The notes beneath the pieces are model-generated. The model saw only the letters and a list, made by a program, of their open reading frames with translations. It ran no database searches and was not told where the DNA came from. DNA of 64,000 bases, from positions 139,231-203,230 of the forward strand of contig JBBECS010000054.1 of NCBI GenBank assembly GCA_040881685.1, in the 5' to 3' direction. The first letter of the stretch is position 1, and every line of letters begins with the position of its first letter. Origin of the DNA: Acidimicrobiia bacterium. Its GTDB lineage: Bacteria; Actinomycetota; Acidimicrobiia; IMCC26256; PALSA-555. Positions 16,367 through 26,121 of this stretch are shown piece after piece. The translations under genes were made by a program, and so were the position numbers.

Positions 16367-17760
16367 GCGTTCCTACCACTCGACCCCGCGGGCGCGAGTT
16401 CAGGAGGAGGTCCGTAGGGCACCGGTGGCTCATCGGCGTCTGCCGCGCGCCAGCGGCGCGCCATCGAGCGGAGCACGAGCACCGCCGCCGTCCCGACGGC
16501 CGTGTACAGGAGCACGACAACGATGAGACTCACCCACACGCCGTCGGCTCGAGTCACCGCGTCCTCGGTTCGGAGCAGGCCCTGCACCACCCAGGGTTGG
16601 CGGCCGACCTCCGTCACCACCCAGCCGGCCTCCATGGCCACCATCGAGAGCACACCTGCAGCCGCGGCGCTGCGCAGGAACCACCGTGACCGCGGGAGGT
16701 CGCGGCGTCGCCACCACGAGAACGCGAACCACGCCGCGAGGGCGAGTAGCGCGGTGGCGATCCCCACCATCACGTCGAAGGCGAGATGGACGATGCTCGC
16801 CGGCGGCCGGTCACGCGGCGCGACCGACTCCAAGCCGATGATCTTCGTATCGGTGCTGTAGTCAGCGAGCCATGACGCGAGTCCGGGGATCTTGATCCCA
16901 TAGCGAACCTCACCATCCACGAGGATGCCGCCGATCACCTCGGGCGCATGGCGCTGTGTCTCGAACACGAGCTCTTGCGCCGCGAATTTCACCGGCTGCT
17001 GGTGGAAGACCTCGCGCGCGGCGAGGTCACCGACCACGATCTGGAACGGCATCACGACAGCCGCGACGCTGAACGGCACGAGGAAGCCCAGTCGATGATG
17101 CCGATCGCGACGACCACGCAACATCGCGAACGCGTAGACGCTGGCGACCACGAATCCCGCAACCAGGTATGCGGCGAGCAGCATGTGGACGCTCTCGTGC
17201 CAGAACGCGTCGTTGAAGATGACGCGCCACGGATCGACGTCGACGACTTTGCCGTCTCGAAGCGTGAAGCCGGCCGGCTGGTTCATCCACGCGTTCGCGG
17301 CGACGACGGCCAGTGTTCCGCCGATGCCGGACAACACAACTGGGATGCCCGTGAGGAAGTGCGGCCAGGGTGGCAAGCGCTTCCACCCGTAGATGTAGAC
17401 GGCAAGAAAGATCGCTTCCAGGAAGAAGAAGAGTCCTTCGATCGCGAACGGGATGCCGTACGCGTCTCCGAACCGTCCCATCAAACGCGGCCAGAGCAGC
17501 CCCATCTCGAAGGTGAGGACCGTGCCACTGACCGCGCCAACCGCGAAGAGGACGGCCGCGACCTTCGACCAGCGCTGCGCGAGGCGCAGCGCGACCTCGT
17601 CGCCGCGGCGCAAACCGCGGAAATGCACGAGCAGCGTGATGAACGTGAACGCGACGCCCATCGGTACGAGCAGGATGTGGAACCCGAGCGTGAACGCCAT
17701 CTGCGTGCGCGCCGGCAAGAGCTGCGATGGCTCCGAGCTGAGCGCCGCGAGCACGTCCAT
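16363..17760 (-). CDS. cydA: cytochrome bd-type quinol oxidase subunit I
   Basis: 465 residues. It carries the haems and the quinol site of bd oxidase. The sequence shows AFTLGFHILLVPMG (haem-ligand histidine), FAIEGLFFFLEAIFLAVYIY with the proton-path glutamates, DAFWHESVHMLLAAYLV, and the terminal GWVVTEVGRQPW. The last motif and a compact Q-loop place it among short-loop bd or cyanide-insensitive-type oxidases. ATG at 17760 is preferred because the TAGGCT box would place the transcription start near it, downstream of the alternative GTG at 17766. Confidence 0.92.
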   Translation of the reverse strand: MDVLAALSSEPSQLLPARTQMAFTLGFHILLVPMGVAFTFITLLVHFRGLRRGDEVALRLAQRWSKVAAVLFAVGAVSGTVLTFEMGLLWPRLMGRFGDAYGIPFAIEGLFFFLEAIFLAVYIYGWKRLPPWPHFLTGIPVVLSGIGGTLAVVAANAWMNQPAGFTLRDGKVVDVDPWRVIFNDAFWHESVHMLLAAYLVAGFVVASVYAFAMLRGRRDRHHRLGFLVPFSVAAVVMPFQIVVGDLAAREVFHQQPVKFAAQELVFETQRHAPEVIGGILVDGEVRYGIKIPGLASWLADYSTDTKIIGLESVAPRDRPPASIVHLAFDVMVGIATALLALAAWFAFSWWRRRDLPRSRWFLRSAAAAGVLSMVAMEAGWVVTEVGRQPWVVQGLLRTEDAVTRADGVWVSLIVVVLLYTAVGTAAVLVLRSMARRWRAADADEPPVPYGPPPELAPAGSSGRNA

Positions 17761-17769
17761 CGGCACGTG

Positions 17770-17775
17770 AGCCTA
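17770..17775 (-). promoter_or_regulatory. -10 box TAGGCT before cydA
   Basis: On the minus strand TAGGCT lies nine bases before the ATG at 17760 with no ribosome site between, consistent with a leaderless cydAB mRNA. Confidence 0.45.
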
Positions 17776-17910
17776 CGGGGGAGACCCTTCACGCAGCGGG
17801 GTTGCACGACCGCTGAACGCGGGATCAACTACGCCCGGCGGGGGACGGTGACAAGGAAGGGACCGGACCACGCTCGGCACTAGCCGCAGGATCCCGGAGC
17901 TCCCGGAGGG

Positions 17911-17930
17911 CGGGGGGTTCCATCCCCCCG
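17911..17930. other. G/C hairpin upstream of the 30-residue peptide gene
   Basis: CGGGGGG, six-base loop, CCCCCCG: a perfect seven-pair stem with no T-run after it. It lies between the cydA promoter and the peptide gene, 80 bases before its ATG. It may be a transcript boundary or an RNA control element. Confidence 0.45.
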
Positions 17931-17997
17931 TTCGACGCGACACATCTCATGCGGGCAGGCCGCAGCGTCTCGCGGCCGCGCTCAGCCCACTTCGAGG

Positions 17998-18007
17998 GGA
18001 GGTGATC
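17998..18007 (+). promoter_or_regulatory. exceptionally strong Shine-Dalgarno site
   Basis: GGAGGTGATC is a ten-base perfect complement of the universal 16S rRNA 3' end. The GGAGG core is eight bases from the ATG at 18011. It is the longest such match noticed in the window and marks a gene only 30 codons long. Confidence 0.75.
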
Positions 18008-18010
18008 TCT

Positions 18011-18103
18011 ATGACGAAGCGCGTGATCGTCCGTCTGGGCGCTCTGCTCTCCGGCCTCGCAGCAGTGATGCTGTCGGGCGGAGCTGGCTGGAGCATCAAG
18101 TAG
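18011..18103 (+). CDS. 30-residue hydrophobic peptide
   Basis: The reading frame is ATG to TAG, 30 codons. It has a basic start MTKRVIVRLG, a hydrophobic core ALLSGLAAVML, and a small tail SGGAGWSIK. It looks like a signal peptide or a single membrane helix with almost nothing after it. A ten-base perfect ribosome site shows that it is translated strongly. A perfect hairpin follows at 18126-18142, then the HD phosphohydrolase gene at 18200, which has no ribosome site of its own. Possible roles are leader peptide for attenuation, small membrane regulator of the HD protein, or exported peptide signal. No family recognised; existence as a gene is well supported, function is not. Confidence 0.65.
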   Translation: MTKRVIVRLGALLSGLAAVMLSGGAGWSIK

Positions 18104-18125
18104 GGCAAGGAATCGAGGGATAGGG

Positions 18126-18142
18126 CCGGGGGATCGCCCCGG
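18126..18142. other. hairpin between peptide gene and HD gene
   Basis: CCGGGG, five-base loop GATCG, CCCCGG: a perfect six-pair stem 22 bases after the peptide stop and 58 bases before the HD protein's ATG. No T-run follows. Position suggests attenuation or mRNA protection. Confidence 0.45.
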
Positions 18143-18199
18143 GATCCTGCGTGCTGGAATCTGGCAAGACTGCGCCGAACCTGCGAACATTTCGACGGC

Positions 18200-19519
18200 A
18201 TGGGCGTCGGGACCGACGGGCAACGCCCGTTCGGCTTGTGGTGTGCCCTCGTAGGGGGCCTGGCAATGGCGCCTGCCCTCGCGCTCGCATCCGGGGGGCC
18301 GCCGGTTCCCGTCACGGAGCTCGCCGTGTTGGTGGCGTTGTGCGTGTTCGCCGAGCACATGGTCGTCCGCCACCCCAATGGAGCCGCGCTCTCGGGCTCG
18401 GTCGTCGTTGCGCTGGCAGCGGTGTTCGTGTTCCGTCACAGCGCTCCACTTCTGGGCCCGCTGCTCGTGGGACTCGCCGGCGGCCTCTACTTCCCGCACC
18501 TGCGCCGTGGGCAATGGCTGCTCATGTTCTTCAACGCCGGCAACTTCGGGCTTTCAACCCTCTCGGCCGCGGCCGCCTATCAAGTCGTCGCGGGGACCAC
18601 GACGCGAATCGTCCCGAGCCTGCTCGGCGCGATCGCGGCCGGTCTCGCGTACTGCGCGGTCAACGTGTCGATCGTCGGCATCGGGCTCCACTTCCGGCAT
18701 CGGATGACGTTCGCTTCGTTGGTTCCCACGCTCTGGGGTGTCGCCGACCTCCAGATCATCGTCTTCGCCACCGTCGGCGTGTTCCTCGGTCGTCTGTACG
18801 ACCATCACGGCCTGTGGGTCCCCGTACTGTTCGTGCTTCCCATCCTGGTGGCGCGCCAGGCGTACGCGGCGTATCTCGCGATGCAGGAGGCGCGCGAAGC
18901 AACCCTCGACGTGCTCATCGAGTGCCTCGAGGCCAAGGACCCCTACACCGCCGGCCACGTGCGGCGCGTCGCGACGTTCGCGTGTTACATCGGTTCTGAG
19001 TTCGGGCAGTCGTCGGGCCGCCTCCGTCGCCTCCGCGAAGCCGCGCTCATGCACGACCTCGGGAAGCTCATCATCCCGAACCAGCTCCTGAACAAGCCCG
19101 GTCGCCTGACGGCGAGCGAGTACGCCCGTGTCCGGCATCACGAGGTCATCTCAGTCGACCTACTCGCAGGGATCGACCTGCTCGCCTCGAACACCAATGC
19201 GGTCACCGACTACGGGCTCGACGCCTCACTCGAAGGTCGCATCGTGCACGTGGCCGACGCCTTCGACGCGATGACGTCGACCCGGGCCTACCGCAAGGCG
19301 ATGTCGCACGACGACGCGGTCGCCGAGCTGCGCGCCAACGCGGGGATCCAGTTCGACCGCCAGTGCGTGGAGAGCCTCATCACCGCACTCGAGCGCGTTG
19401 GTGAGCGCTACGGCGCGGGTGTGGAATCGAGTGCGGCCGCTCGACGGTTCGGGGTAGAGCCACCGCTCGCCGGTGCCGGCTCAGCAGGGCTCGGCGACCT
19501 CGCGCCCGAACCTGCTTGA
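18200..19519 (+). CDS. membrane-bound HD phosphohydrolase lacking the GYP segment
   Basis: 439 residues. Residues 1-225 form a membrane region of about seven helices, and the rest is a cytoplasmic HD domain of the HD-GYP class, whose members hydrolyse cyclic di-GMP or related nucleotides. H253 (AGHVRRVATFA) and the HD pair H285-D286 (MHDLGKLIIPNQLLNKPGRL) are present, as is the distal VADAFDAMTSTRAYRKA. The stretch that normally lies between, with HHE-x-x-DG-x-GYP, is gone: the chain goes from VRHHEVISVDLLAGIDLL almost directly to EGRIVHVADAFD, roughly 25 residues short. Activity on c-di-GMP is therefore doubtful. The ATG at 18200 has no ribosome site. Linked to the upstream 30-residue peptide gene. 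Confidence 0.82.
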   Translation: MGVGTDGQRPFGLWCALVGGLAMAPALALASGGPPVPVTELAVLVALCVFAEHMVVRHPNGAALSGSVVVALAAVFVFRHSAPLLGPLLVGLAGGLYFPHLRRGQWLLMFFNAGNFGLSTLSAAAAYQVVAGTTTRIVPSLLGAIAAGLAYCAVNVSIVGIGLHFRHRMTFASLVPTLWGVADLQIIVFATVGVFLGRLYDHHGLWVPVLFVLPILVARQAYAAYLAMQEAREATLDVLIECLEAKDPYTAGHVRRVATFACYIGSEFGQSSGRLRRLREAALMHDLGKLIIPNQLLNKPGRLTASEYARVRHHEVISVDLLAGIDLLASNTNAVTDYGLDASLEGRIVHVADAFDAMTSTRAYRKAMSHDDAVAELRANAGIQFDRQCVESLITALERVGERYGAGVESSAAARRFGVEPPLAGAGSAGLGDLAPEPA

Positions 19520-19533
19520 TTCGATCGCTCACT

Positions 19534-19625
19534 GCGGGCCGGGATACCCGGCCCGCGGGCGTTCGCTCCCTGGCGAGCGCCTCCGCTCCCTCCGGTCACT
19601 GCGGCGCCGCGCTCGCCAGCATCCG
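19534..19625. repeat. palindromic repeat element, copy 1
   Basis: GCGGGCCGGG, ATA, CCCGGCCCGC: a perfect ten-pair stem (19534-19556). It is followed by a second hairpin of CGCTC/GAGCG (19564-19579) and G/C-rich sequence. It fills the gap between two convergent genes. The same ten-base arm begins a matching element at 29629, so it is probably a dispersed REP-like repeat of this genome; it could also end transcription from both sides. Confidence 0.6.
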
Positions 19626-19634
19626 TATGCGCGC

Positions 19635-20423
19635 TCAGCCGCCGCCGAACTTCTGGCCACCGACGGCGGTGACGCCGCCGTCCACCACGATCGCGGCCCC
19701 GTTGATGTAGGACGCCTCTTCGGAGAGCAGGAACCGGACCACGCGCCCGACCTCCTCGGCCGCGCCCAATCGACCGAGCGGCACCGTGGACTCCAGTTGG
19801 GCTCTGGCTTCGGGTGACGGGATCGCAGGTTCGAGCATGGGCGTGCTGATGTACCCCGGACACACTGCGTTCGCCCGGATGCCCTCGAGCCCGAGCCGGT
19901 GCGCGAGCGACCGCGTCAGACCGATGAGCCCGTGCTTCGAGGCGACGTACGACGGGATGCCGCCGTGACCGATGAGCCCCTCGATCGACGCGATGCCCAC
20001 GACGGCCGAACCCGGGTTGGCCTGACGCAGCGCGGGGAGCAGCGCCGAAACGATCAGTCCGTGCGCGCGCAGGTTGACATCCAGCACGAAGTCCCAGGTG
20101 TCGGCGTCGATCACGTCATCGAGCGCGGGCCGTACCATCCCTGCGGCGTGCACGAGTCCGCCCACTGAGCCGAGCGCCGCGAGAGTTGGCGCGACCGCAG
20201 CGTCGATCTGTGCCCGTTCGCTCACGTCGACGTGCGCCGCGTGGCTCGTCACCCCGATTGCCGCACACTCAGCCGCCGTCGCGGCAGCGCCCGCCTCGTC
20301 GACATCCCATACCGCGACGGGTCGCCCGACCGCCCCCAGCGCGAGCGCGCACGCCTTGCCGATCCCCGACGCGCCACCGGTGACGACCACGCCGGTGGCG
20401 GGAGTGCCGAGGCTGTCGCTCAC
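19635..20423 (-). CDS. short-chain dehydrogenase/reductase
   Basis: 262 residues, classical SDR. The NAD(P) motif is TGGASGIG at 15-22, followed by an aspartate (VWDVDEAG) after strand 2, which favours NAD over NADP. A catalytic serine lies in GIASIEG and Tyr-Lys in SYVASKHG. These enzymes oxidise hydroxyl groups, for example of steroids or 3-hydroxyacyl chains. The GTG at 20423 follows the acyl-CoA synthetase stop by one base, so the two are co-translated. In that company a sterol or hydroxyacyl-CoA dehydrogenase role is plausible. Confidence 0.85.
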   Translation of the reverse strand: MSDSLGTPATGVVVTGGASGIGKACALALGAVGRPVAVWDVDEAGAAATAAECAAIGVTSHAAHVDVSERAQIDAAVAPTLAALGSVGGLVHAAGMVRPALDDVIDADTWDFVLDVNLRAHGLIVSALLPALRQANPGSAVVGIASIEGLIGHGGIPSYVASKHGLIGLTRSLAHRLGLEGIRANAVCPGYISTPMLEPAIPSPEARAQLESTVPLGRLGAAEEVGRVVRFLLSEEASYINGAAIVVDGGVTAVGGQKFGGG

Positions 20424-20424
20424 G

Positions 20425-22038
20425 TCAGTCCTCTTGGGCGGCGAGGGCCTGCTCCTTGGCCCAGCGGTAGTCGGCCTTGCCGTTGGGCCCGCGCTGGATC
20501 TGCTTCACCAACACGAGCTCGCGCGGCACCTTGTAGCCCGCGAGCTCCTTCCGGCAATGCGCCTGGATCCCATCGAGTGTGAGCTCTCCCCCATCGCGCC
20601 GCGACACCACCGCCACCACACGTTCCCCCCACCGCGCGTCGGGTACACCCACCACGAGCGTGTCCTGCACTGCGGGGTGCGCGAGCAGGGTGGCCTCGAC
20701 TTCTTCGGGAAAGACCTTCTCTCCACCGGTGTTGATCGCGAGCGAGCCGCGGCCGTGCAGGACGATCGAACCGTCGGCTTCGACGTGGGCGAAGTCGCCC
20801 GACATCGCCCAGCGCTCTCCGTCGACCTCGACGAACGTGGCCGCGGTCTTCTCGGGGTCGTTGTAGTAGCCCATCGGGAGGCGGCCTCGGCGCGCCAGGC
20901 GCCCGACCACGCCCGACCCCGGCGAGACCGACTTGAGGTCGTCGTCGAGCACGGCGGTGCGGTCGTCAACCGCGAAGTGGGCGGCAGACGGCGCGTCGCC
21001 ACCCGGCTCGCGGCGCTCGTTGCCGACGACGCCCGTCTCGGTGGAGCCGTACCCGTCGATGATCATCACGGTGGGCAGGGCCTCGCGCGCGAGCTCCTTC
21101 GTGGTGGAGGAGCACAGCGCCCCGCCCGACGCGAGCACGAACAGTGAGGAGAGGTCCCAACGGTCCGGGTTCGCGCGCACGAGGTCGATGACCGGCCGCA
21201 CCATCGCGTCGCCGACCAAGGTGACGAAGTTCGCCCGTTCCTTTTGGATGAGGTCGAGCGTGGCCGCCGGCTCCCACGGGCCGGGCGCGCCGTAGACCGC
21301 CTGACCCCCGGCGAAGAGCGTGGACAATGTGGACCAGTGCCCGCTCACGTGCATGAGCGGAGGAGTCACGAGCTGCACCGCGGGCATCTCCGGGATGCGC
21401 TCCACGATCTCCTCGGGTTCGGTGATCGGCGAGGTGCGGGTCGGGTCGCCGCCACCGAGCGCACCGAAGAAGATGTCTTCGTGCGTCCACATCACGCCCT
21501 TCGGCATGCCGGTGGTGCCGCCCGTGTAGCAGAGGTACAGGTCGTCGTTCGCCCGCCCTGCGAACGTGCGGCTGGGCGATGACGCCGCCAGCGCGGCCTC
21601 GTAGTCCACGGCACCGTCGGGGATCGGTTCACCGCTGTCGTCCTCGACCACGATGAGGTGCCGGAGCTTGTCGAGCTTCGGAACGACGCCGACGACCGCG
21701 GGCCCGAAGCGCCGATGGAACACCAAGCCGACGAGGTCGGCGTCGCTGAACAGGTGCTCGAGCTCGCGCTCCACGTATCGGTAGTTCACGTTCACCGGAA
21801 CGGCGCGTAGCTTGTAGCAGGCGAGCATGCCTTCCATGTACTCCGTGCCGTTCAGCAGCTGGAGCCCGACGTGGTCGCCGCGACCGATGCCGGCGTCAGC
21901 GAGGTGGTGCGCCAATCGGTTGGCACGTTCCTCGAGCTGGGCGTAGGTAAGGCGCCGGTCGTGCGCAACGAGCGCGGTCCGCTCCGGGACGGCGTCGGCG
22001 ACGCGCTCGAACAGCTCGGACAGGTTGTACGACGACAT
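20425..22038 (-). CDS. FadD19-like acyl-CoA synthetase
   Basis: 537 residues, AMP-forming ligase that activates a carboxylic acid to its CoA thioester. The phosphate loop is YTGGTTGMPKG, adenylate-binding GYGSTETG, and the late hinge and lysine region contain GRGSLAINTGGEKVFPEEVE and AGYKVPRELV. Segments MWTHEDIFFG, NTGGEKVFPEEVEA and the end DYRWAKEQ closely follow mycobacterial FadD19, which activates the C24 side chain of sterols. The ATG at 22038 is unambiguous. Sterol specificity is by resemblance only. Confidence 0.87.
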   Translation of the reverse strand: MSSYNLSELFERVADAVPERTALVAHDRRLTYAQLEERANRLAHHLADAGIGRGDHVGLQLLNGTEYMEGMLACYKLRAVPVNVNYRYVERELEHLFSDADLVGLVFHRRFGPAVVGVVPKLDKLRHLIVVEDDSGEPIPDGAVDYEAALAASSPSRTFAGRANDDLYLCYTGGTTGMPKGVMWTHEDIFFGALGGGDPTRTSPITEPEEIVERIPEMPAVQLVTPPLMHVSGHWSTLSTLFAGGQAVYGAPGPWEPAATLDLIQKERANFVTLVGDAMVRPVIDLVRANPDRWDLSSLFVLASGGALCSSTTKELAREALPTVMIIDGYGSTETGVVGNERREPGGDAPSAAHFAVDDRTAVLDDDLKSVSPGSGVVGRLARRGRLPMGYYNDPEKTAATFVEVDGERWAMSGDFAHVEADGSIVLHGRGSLAINTGGEKVFPEEVEATLLAHPAVQDTLVVGVPDARWGERVVAVVSRRDGGELTLDGIQAHCRKELAGYKVPRELVLVKQIQRGPNGKADYRWAKEQALAAQED

Positions 22039-22074
22039 GTGTGAGCCGAGAGGCTACCGACTAGAACAGTTGGG

Positions 22075-22925
22075 ATGTCTGGTGTGACGATCACGCCGGT
22101 GTCGGGTGCGTTGGGCGCCGAGGTGCGCGGGCTCGACCTCGAGCGGCTCGACGACGCCGGCTTCGCCGCGCTCGAGCAGGCGCTCATCGACCACCTCGTG
22201 GTGTTCCTCCCCGATCAGCACCTCACGCCCCACGGCCACACGGCCCTCGGCCGGCGGTTCGGGGAGATCGAGATCCACCCGTTCCTCCAGAAGCTGAGCG
22301 ACGAGCACCAGGAGATCGTCGTGCTCGACGGCGACGCCGGTGCTCGCGCCGACGTCTGGCATACCGACGTCACGTTCAGCGATTCACCGCCCCTGTGTTC
22401 GATCCTGCACATGGTGAAGTGCCCGAGCCGCGGCGGAGACACGCTGTTCTCGAACCAGTACCGCGTGCTCGAAGGACTGTCGGAGCCGGTCCGCGACCTG
22501 CTCGGTGGTCTGACCGCGGTGCACACCGCCGCCGTGTTCGGGCACCCCGAGCAGCAGTCGGAGCACCCCGCCGTGCGCGTGCACCCGGTGACCGGTCGTC
22601 CGTCCCTCTACGTCAACCGCCAGTTCACGTCCCACTTCCCGCAGCTCCGGCGCGGCGAGAGCGACGCGCTGCTGGACTTTCTCCTTGCCTTCTCCGAGCA
22701 GCCTCAGTTCCAGTGCCGATACCGATGGGAACCGGGCGGCGTCGGCATCTGGGACAACCGCTGCACGCAGCACTACGCGGTGAACGACTACGACGAGTCA
22801 CGCGTGATCCAACGCGTCACCGTGCTGGGCGATCTCCCCAAGGGTGACGCGCCGCGGTGGTCACACTGGCAGCCGACCACCATGTCGGCATCCGCCGCCG
22901 GCGAGATGGGGCTGAGCGGGTCTTA

Positions 22926-22929
<4 letters not shown>
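22075..22929 (+). CDS. TauD/TfdA-type Fe(II)/2-oxoglutarate dioxygenase
   Basis: 284 residues. The family hydroxylates substrates such as taurine, 2,4-D or alkyl sulfates, often releasing sulfite or sulfate. The iron ligands are H96 and D98 (WHTDVTF) and H233 (NRCTQHYAV). R247 (RVIQRVTV) would bind 2-oxoglutarate. The ATG at 22075 lies seven bases after a weak TAGAAC box. Its stop shares bases with the convergent omega-amidase stop. With sulfatases and a CysQ-like gene elsewhere in the window, an alkylsulfatase-type substrate is possible, but not shown. Confidence 0.87.
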
Positions 22930-23686
<757 letters not shown>

Positions 23687-23690
<4 letters not shown>

Positions 23691-24853
23691 TTCTTCAGCG
23701 CCTTGAGCCGGCTGACGGCCGCGTCGAGCACCTCGAGGCGCTTGCAGAATGCGAACCGCACGAGTGATCGACCCGCATCGACATCGTCGTAGAAGACCAC
23801 GTTCGGCACACCGACCACACCACATCGGTCGGCGAGTGAACGGCAGAACGCGGCTCCGTCACCTTCACCGAATGGTCGGATGTCAACCGTCACGAAGTAC
23901 GTGCCCGCGGGTTCGAACACGTCGAACCCGACATCACGGAGACCGGAGCAGATCAGGTCCCGCTTGATCATGAGGTCGTCCCTGAATGCCGAGTAATAGC
24001 CGTCGTCGAGCAGCAGCGCACCGGCGATCGCATGTTGGAACGGGGCGCCGCTGACATACGTCAGGTACTGCTTGACCATCCGTACCGCCGCAACGAGTCC
24101 GGGCGGGGCACACACCCAACCGATCTTCCAACCGGTGAAGGAGAACGTCTTGCCGGCCGAGGAGATCGTGACCGTCCGCTCGCGCATGCCCGGAAGCGAC
24201 GCGAGCGGTATGTGTTCGCCATCGAACACGAGGTGCTCGTAGACCTCGTCGGTGACCGCGATCAGATCGTGTTCCACGCACAGCTCGGCGATCAGCTCGA
24301 GCTCCTCGCGGTCGAACACCTTGCCGGTTGGATTGTGCGGGGAGTTGAGCAACAAGAGTCGTGTCTTGTCGGTGATCGCGGCGCGCAGCGCGTCCGGATC
24401 GAACCGGTAGTCGGGAGTTCGCAGGGTCACCACTCGGCGATGCGCGCCCGCCATCGCGATGCAGGCCGCATACGAGTCGTAGTAGGGCTCGAACGTCACC
24501 ACTTCGTCGCCGTCGTTGCACAACGCGAGCAGGCTGGCCGCGATCCCCTCGGTCGCACCGGTCGTGACGAGGATCTCGGTGTCGGGGTCGTAGGCGAGGC
24601 CGTAGAACCGCTGCTGGTGTATGGCAATCGCCTCGCGGAGCGCCGGGATTCCGGCCCCAGGTGGGTACTGGTTGTGGCCGTCGCGGATCGCGGCGATGGC
24701 CGCCTCGGCCACTGCGGCGGGTCCATCGGTGTCGGGAAAGCCTTGCCCGAGGTTGATCGCGGCGGTGCGTTCCGCGAGTGCCGACATCTCCGCGAAGATG
24801 GTCGTGCCGAAGCCATGGAGCCGTGACGTGAGGTAACGATCGGCGTCAGCCAC
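23687..24853 (-). CDS. class I aminotransferase (DapC / glutamine-transaminase type)
   Basis: 388 residues, fold-type I PLP enzyme. The sequence shows INLGQGFPDTDGP, NQYPPGAGIPALREAIA, SPHNPTGKVF, the PLP lysine in SSAGKTFSFTGWKIGW, and a final arginine in SLVRFAFCKR. It strongly resembles mycobacterial Rv0858c, annotated as N-succinyldiaminopimelate aminotransferase DapC, and also methionine/glutamine transaminases. Overlap with an omega-amidase gene supports the glutamine-transaminase reading. GTG at 24853 is chosen from the TAGGCT box seven bases upstream. Confidence 0.87.
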
Positions 24854-24860
24854 CGGTCCG

Positions 24861-24866
24861 AGCCTA
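24861..24866 (-). promoter_or_regulatory. -10 box TAGGCT, leaderless start
   Basis: On the minus strand TAGGCT ends seven bases before the GTG at 24853, with no ribosome site between. Confidence 0.5.
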
Positions 24867-24903
24867 GAGACTTTCCCCCCGAGACTGGGCCGAGAGGGAG
24901 CGC

Positions 24904-26121
24904 GTGAGCCAACCGCAGCAACCCTTTGCCAACCGTGACGAGACGCTCCGTGCGTTCGCCGACCACATCTCGCGGGGCAAGGTGGAGACGTTCGAGGAGC
25001 TCGGCATCGATCTCGTCCTGGGCCGACGCGAAGGTCCGTTCTTCTGGGACGCGTATGACGGGCGTCGGTTCTACAACTGCCACTGCAACGGCGGCGTCTT
25101 CAACCTCGGTCACCGCAATCCCGCGATCGTCGCGGCGTTGCGCGACGCGCTCGAGGACGTCGATGTCGGCAACCACCATCTCGTCTCGGGGTGGAAGGCC
25201 GCGTTGGCGCAGCGACTCAGCGCGACGACTGACGACCGACTCATTGGCACGGTCTTCTCGCCGTCGGGTTCCGAAGCCGTCGAGGTGGCTATCAAGACCG
25301 CGGTCGCCGTGAGCGGTCGACGCACCGTTGTGTCTGCGCACGGCTCGTACCACGGGCACACCGGTCTCGCCGCGAGCGCGGCAGATGCGCGCTACCACGA
25401 GCCGTATCACCTCGAGCTGCCGGGGTTCGTCCACGTGCCGTGGAACGACGTCGCCGCAATGGACGCGGCGATCGGCAGCGCCACGGCGATCGTGCTGCTC
25501 GAGACCGTGCCGGCCACGCTGGGGATGCCACTGCCGGACGACGGGTATCTGGCCGCGGTGCAGCAGCTCTGCCATGACCGCGGTGCGCTCTTCGCGCTGG
25601 ACGAGGTGCAAACCGGCCTCGGGCGCTCGGGGCGCATGTGGTGCTTCGAGCACGACGAGGTGCAGCCCGACATCGTCGTCACGGGCAAGGGACTCGGCGG
25701 CGGCCTGTACCCGATCGCGGCCACGCTCATGAGCCCCGCTGTGCACCGCTTCTACGACGATGAGCCGTTCGTGCACGTGTCGTCGTACGGGGGATCAGAT
25801 CTTGGATGCGTTGTGGCGCTCGCTGTGCTCGACGTGATCGAGCAACCCGGGTTCCTCGAGCGTGTCGAGCACGTCGGGTTGCGGCTCGAGAAGGAGCTCG
25901 CGCCGCTTCCTTGTGATGTGCGCCGCCGCGGTCTGTTCATCGGCTTGAAGTGGCCTGACGAGGCAGCCGGCGTGCTCGCGGCGAAGGCATGCATCGACGC
26001 GGGTGTGTTCGCCGTCTTCGCCAACAACGACACGTCGGTGCTCCAGATGCTCCCGCCCTTGATCCTCGACGATGCCCAGGTCGACGAGCTCGCCGAACTC
26101 CTTGTAGGCGCGTTGGGATGA
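24904..26121 (+). CDS. class III aminotransferase
   Basis: 405 residues. Family members transfer amino groups to aldehydes or keto acids, or act as glutamate-1-semialdehyde mutases. PLP-site features are FSPSGSEAVEVAIK, SAHGSYHGHTG, LFALDEVQTGLGRSG and the Schiff-base lysine in VTGKGLGGGLYPIAAT. The GTG at 24904 is preceded by GAGAGGGAG. It overlaps the next gene by ATGA, so the unknown protein after it is probably a functional partner. The substrate cannot be read from the sequence; absence of haem genes argues against a haem-pathway role. Confidence 0.85.
   Translation: MSQPQQPFANRDETLRAFADHISRGKVETFEELGIDLVLGRREGPFFWDAYDGRRFYNCHCNGGVFNLGHRNPAIVAALRDALEDVDVGNHHLVSGWKAALAQRLSATTDDRLIGTVFSPSGSEAVEVAIKTAVAVSGRRTVVSAHGSYHGHTGLAASAADARYHEPYHLELPGFVHVPWNDVAAMDAAIGSATAIVLLETVPATLGMPLPDDGYLAAVQQLCHDRGALFALDEVQTGLGRSGRMWCFEHDEVQPDIVVTGKGLGGGLYPIAATLMSPAVHRFYDDEPFVHVSSYGGSDLGCVVALAVLDVIEQPGFLERVEHVGLRLEKELAPLPCDVRRRGLFIGLKWPDEAAGVLAAKACIDAGVFAVFANNDTSVLQMLPPLILDDAQVDELAELLVGALG

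Noticed and set aside
14594..16417. A 607-codon plus-strand frame
   Set aside because: Antisense to the amidohydrolase and cydB genes; Arg/Glu/His-rich with no domain.
17767..18200. Riboswitch for cyclic di-GMP upstream of the HD protein
   Set aside because: None of the conserved aptamer segments were seen; only simple G/C hairpins are present.
22062..22075. Possible KstR box before the dioxygenase gene
   Set aside because: TAGAAC-A-GTT has one base instead of two between AAC and GTT, so it does not fit the TnnAACnnGTTnnA pattern of the sterol regulator.
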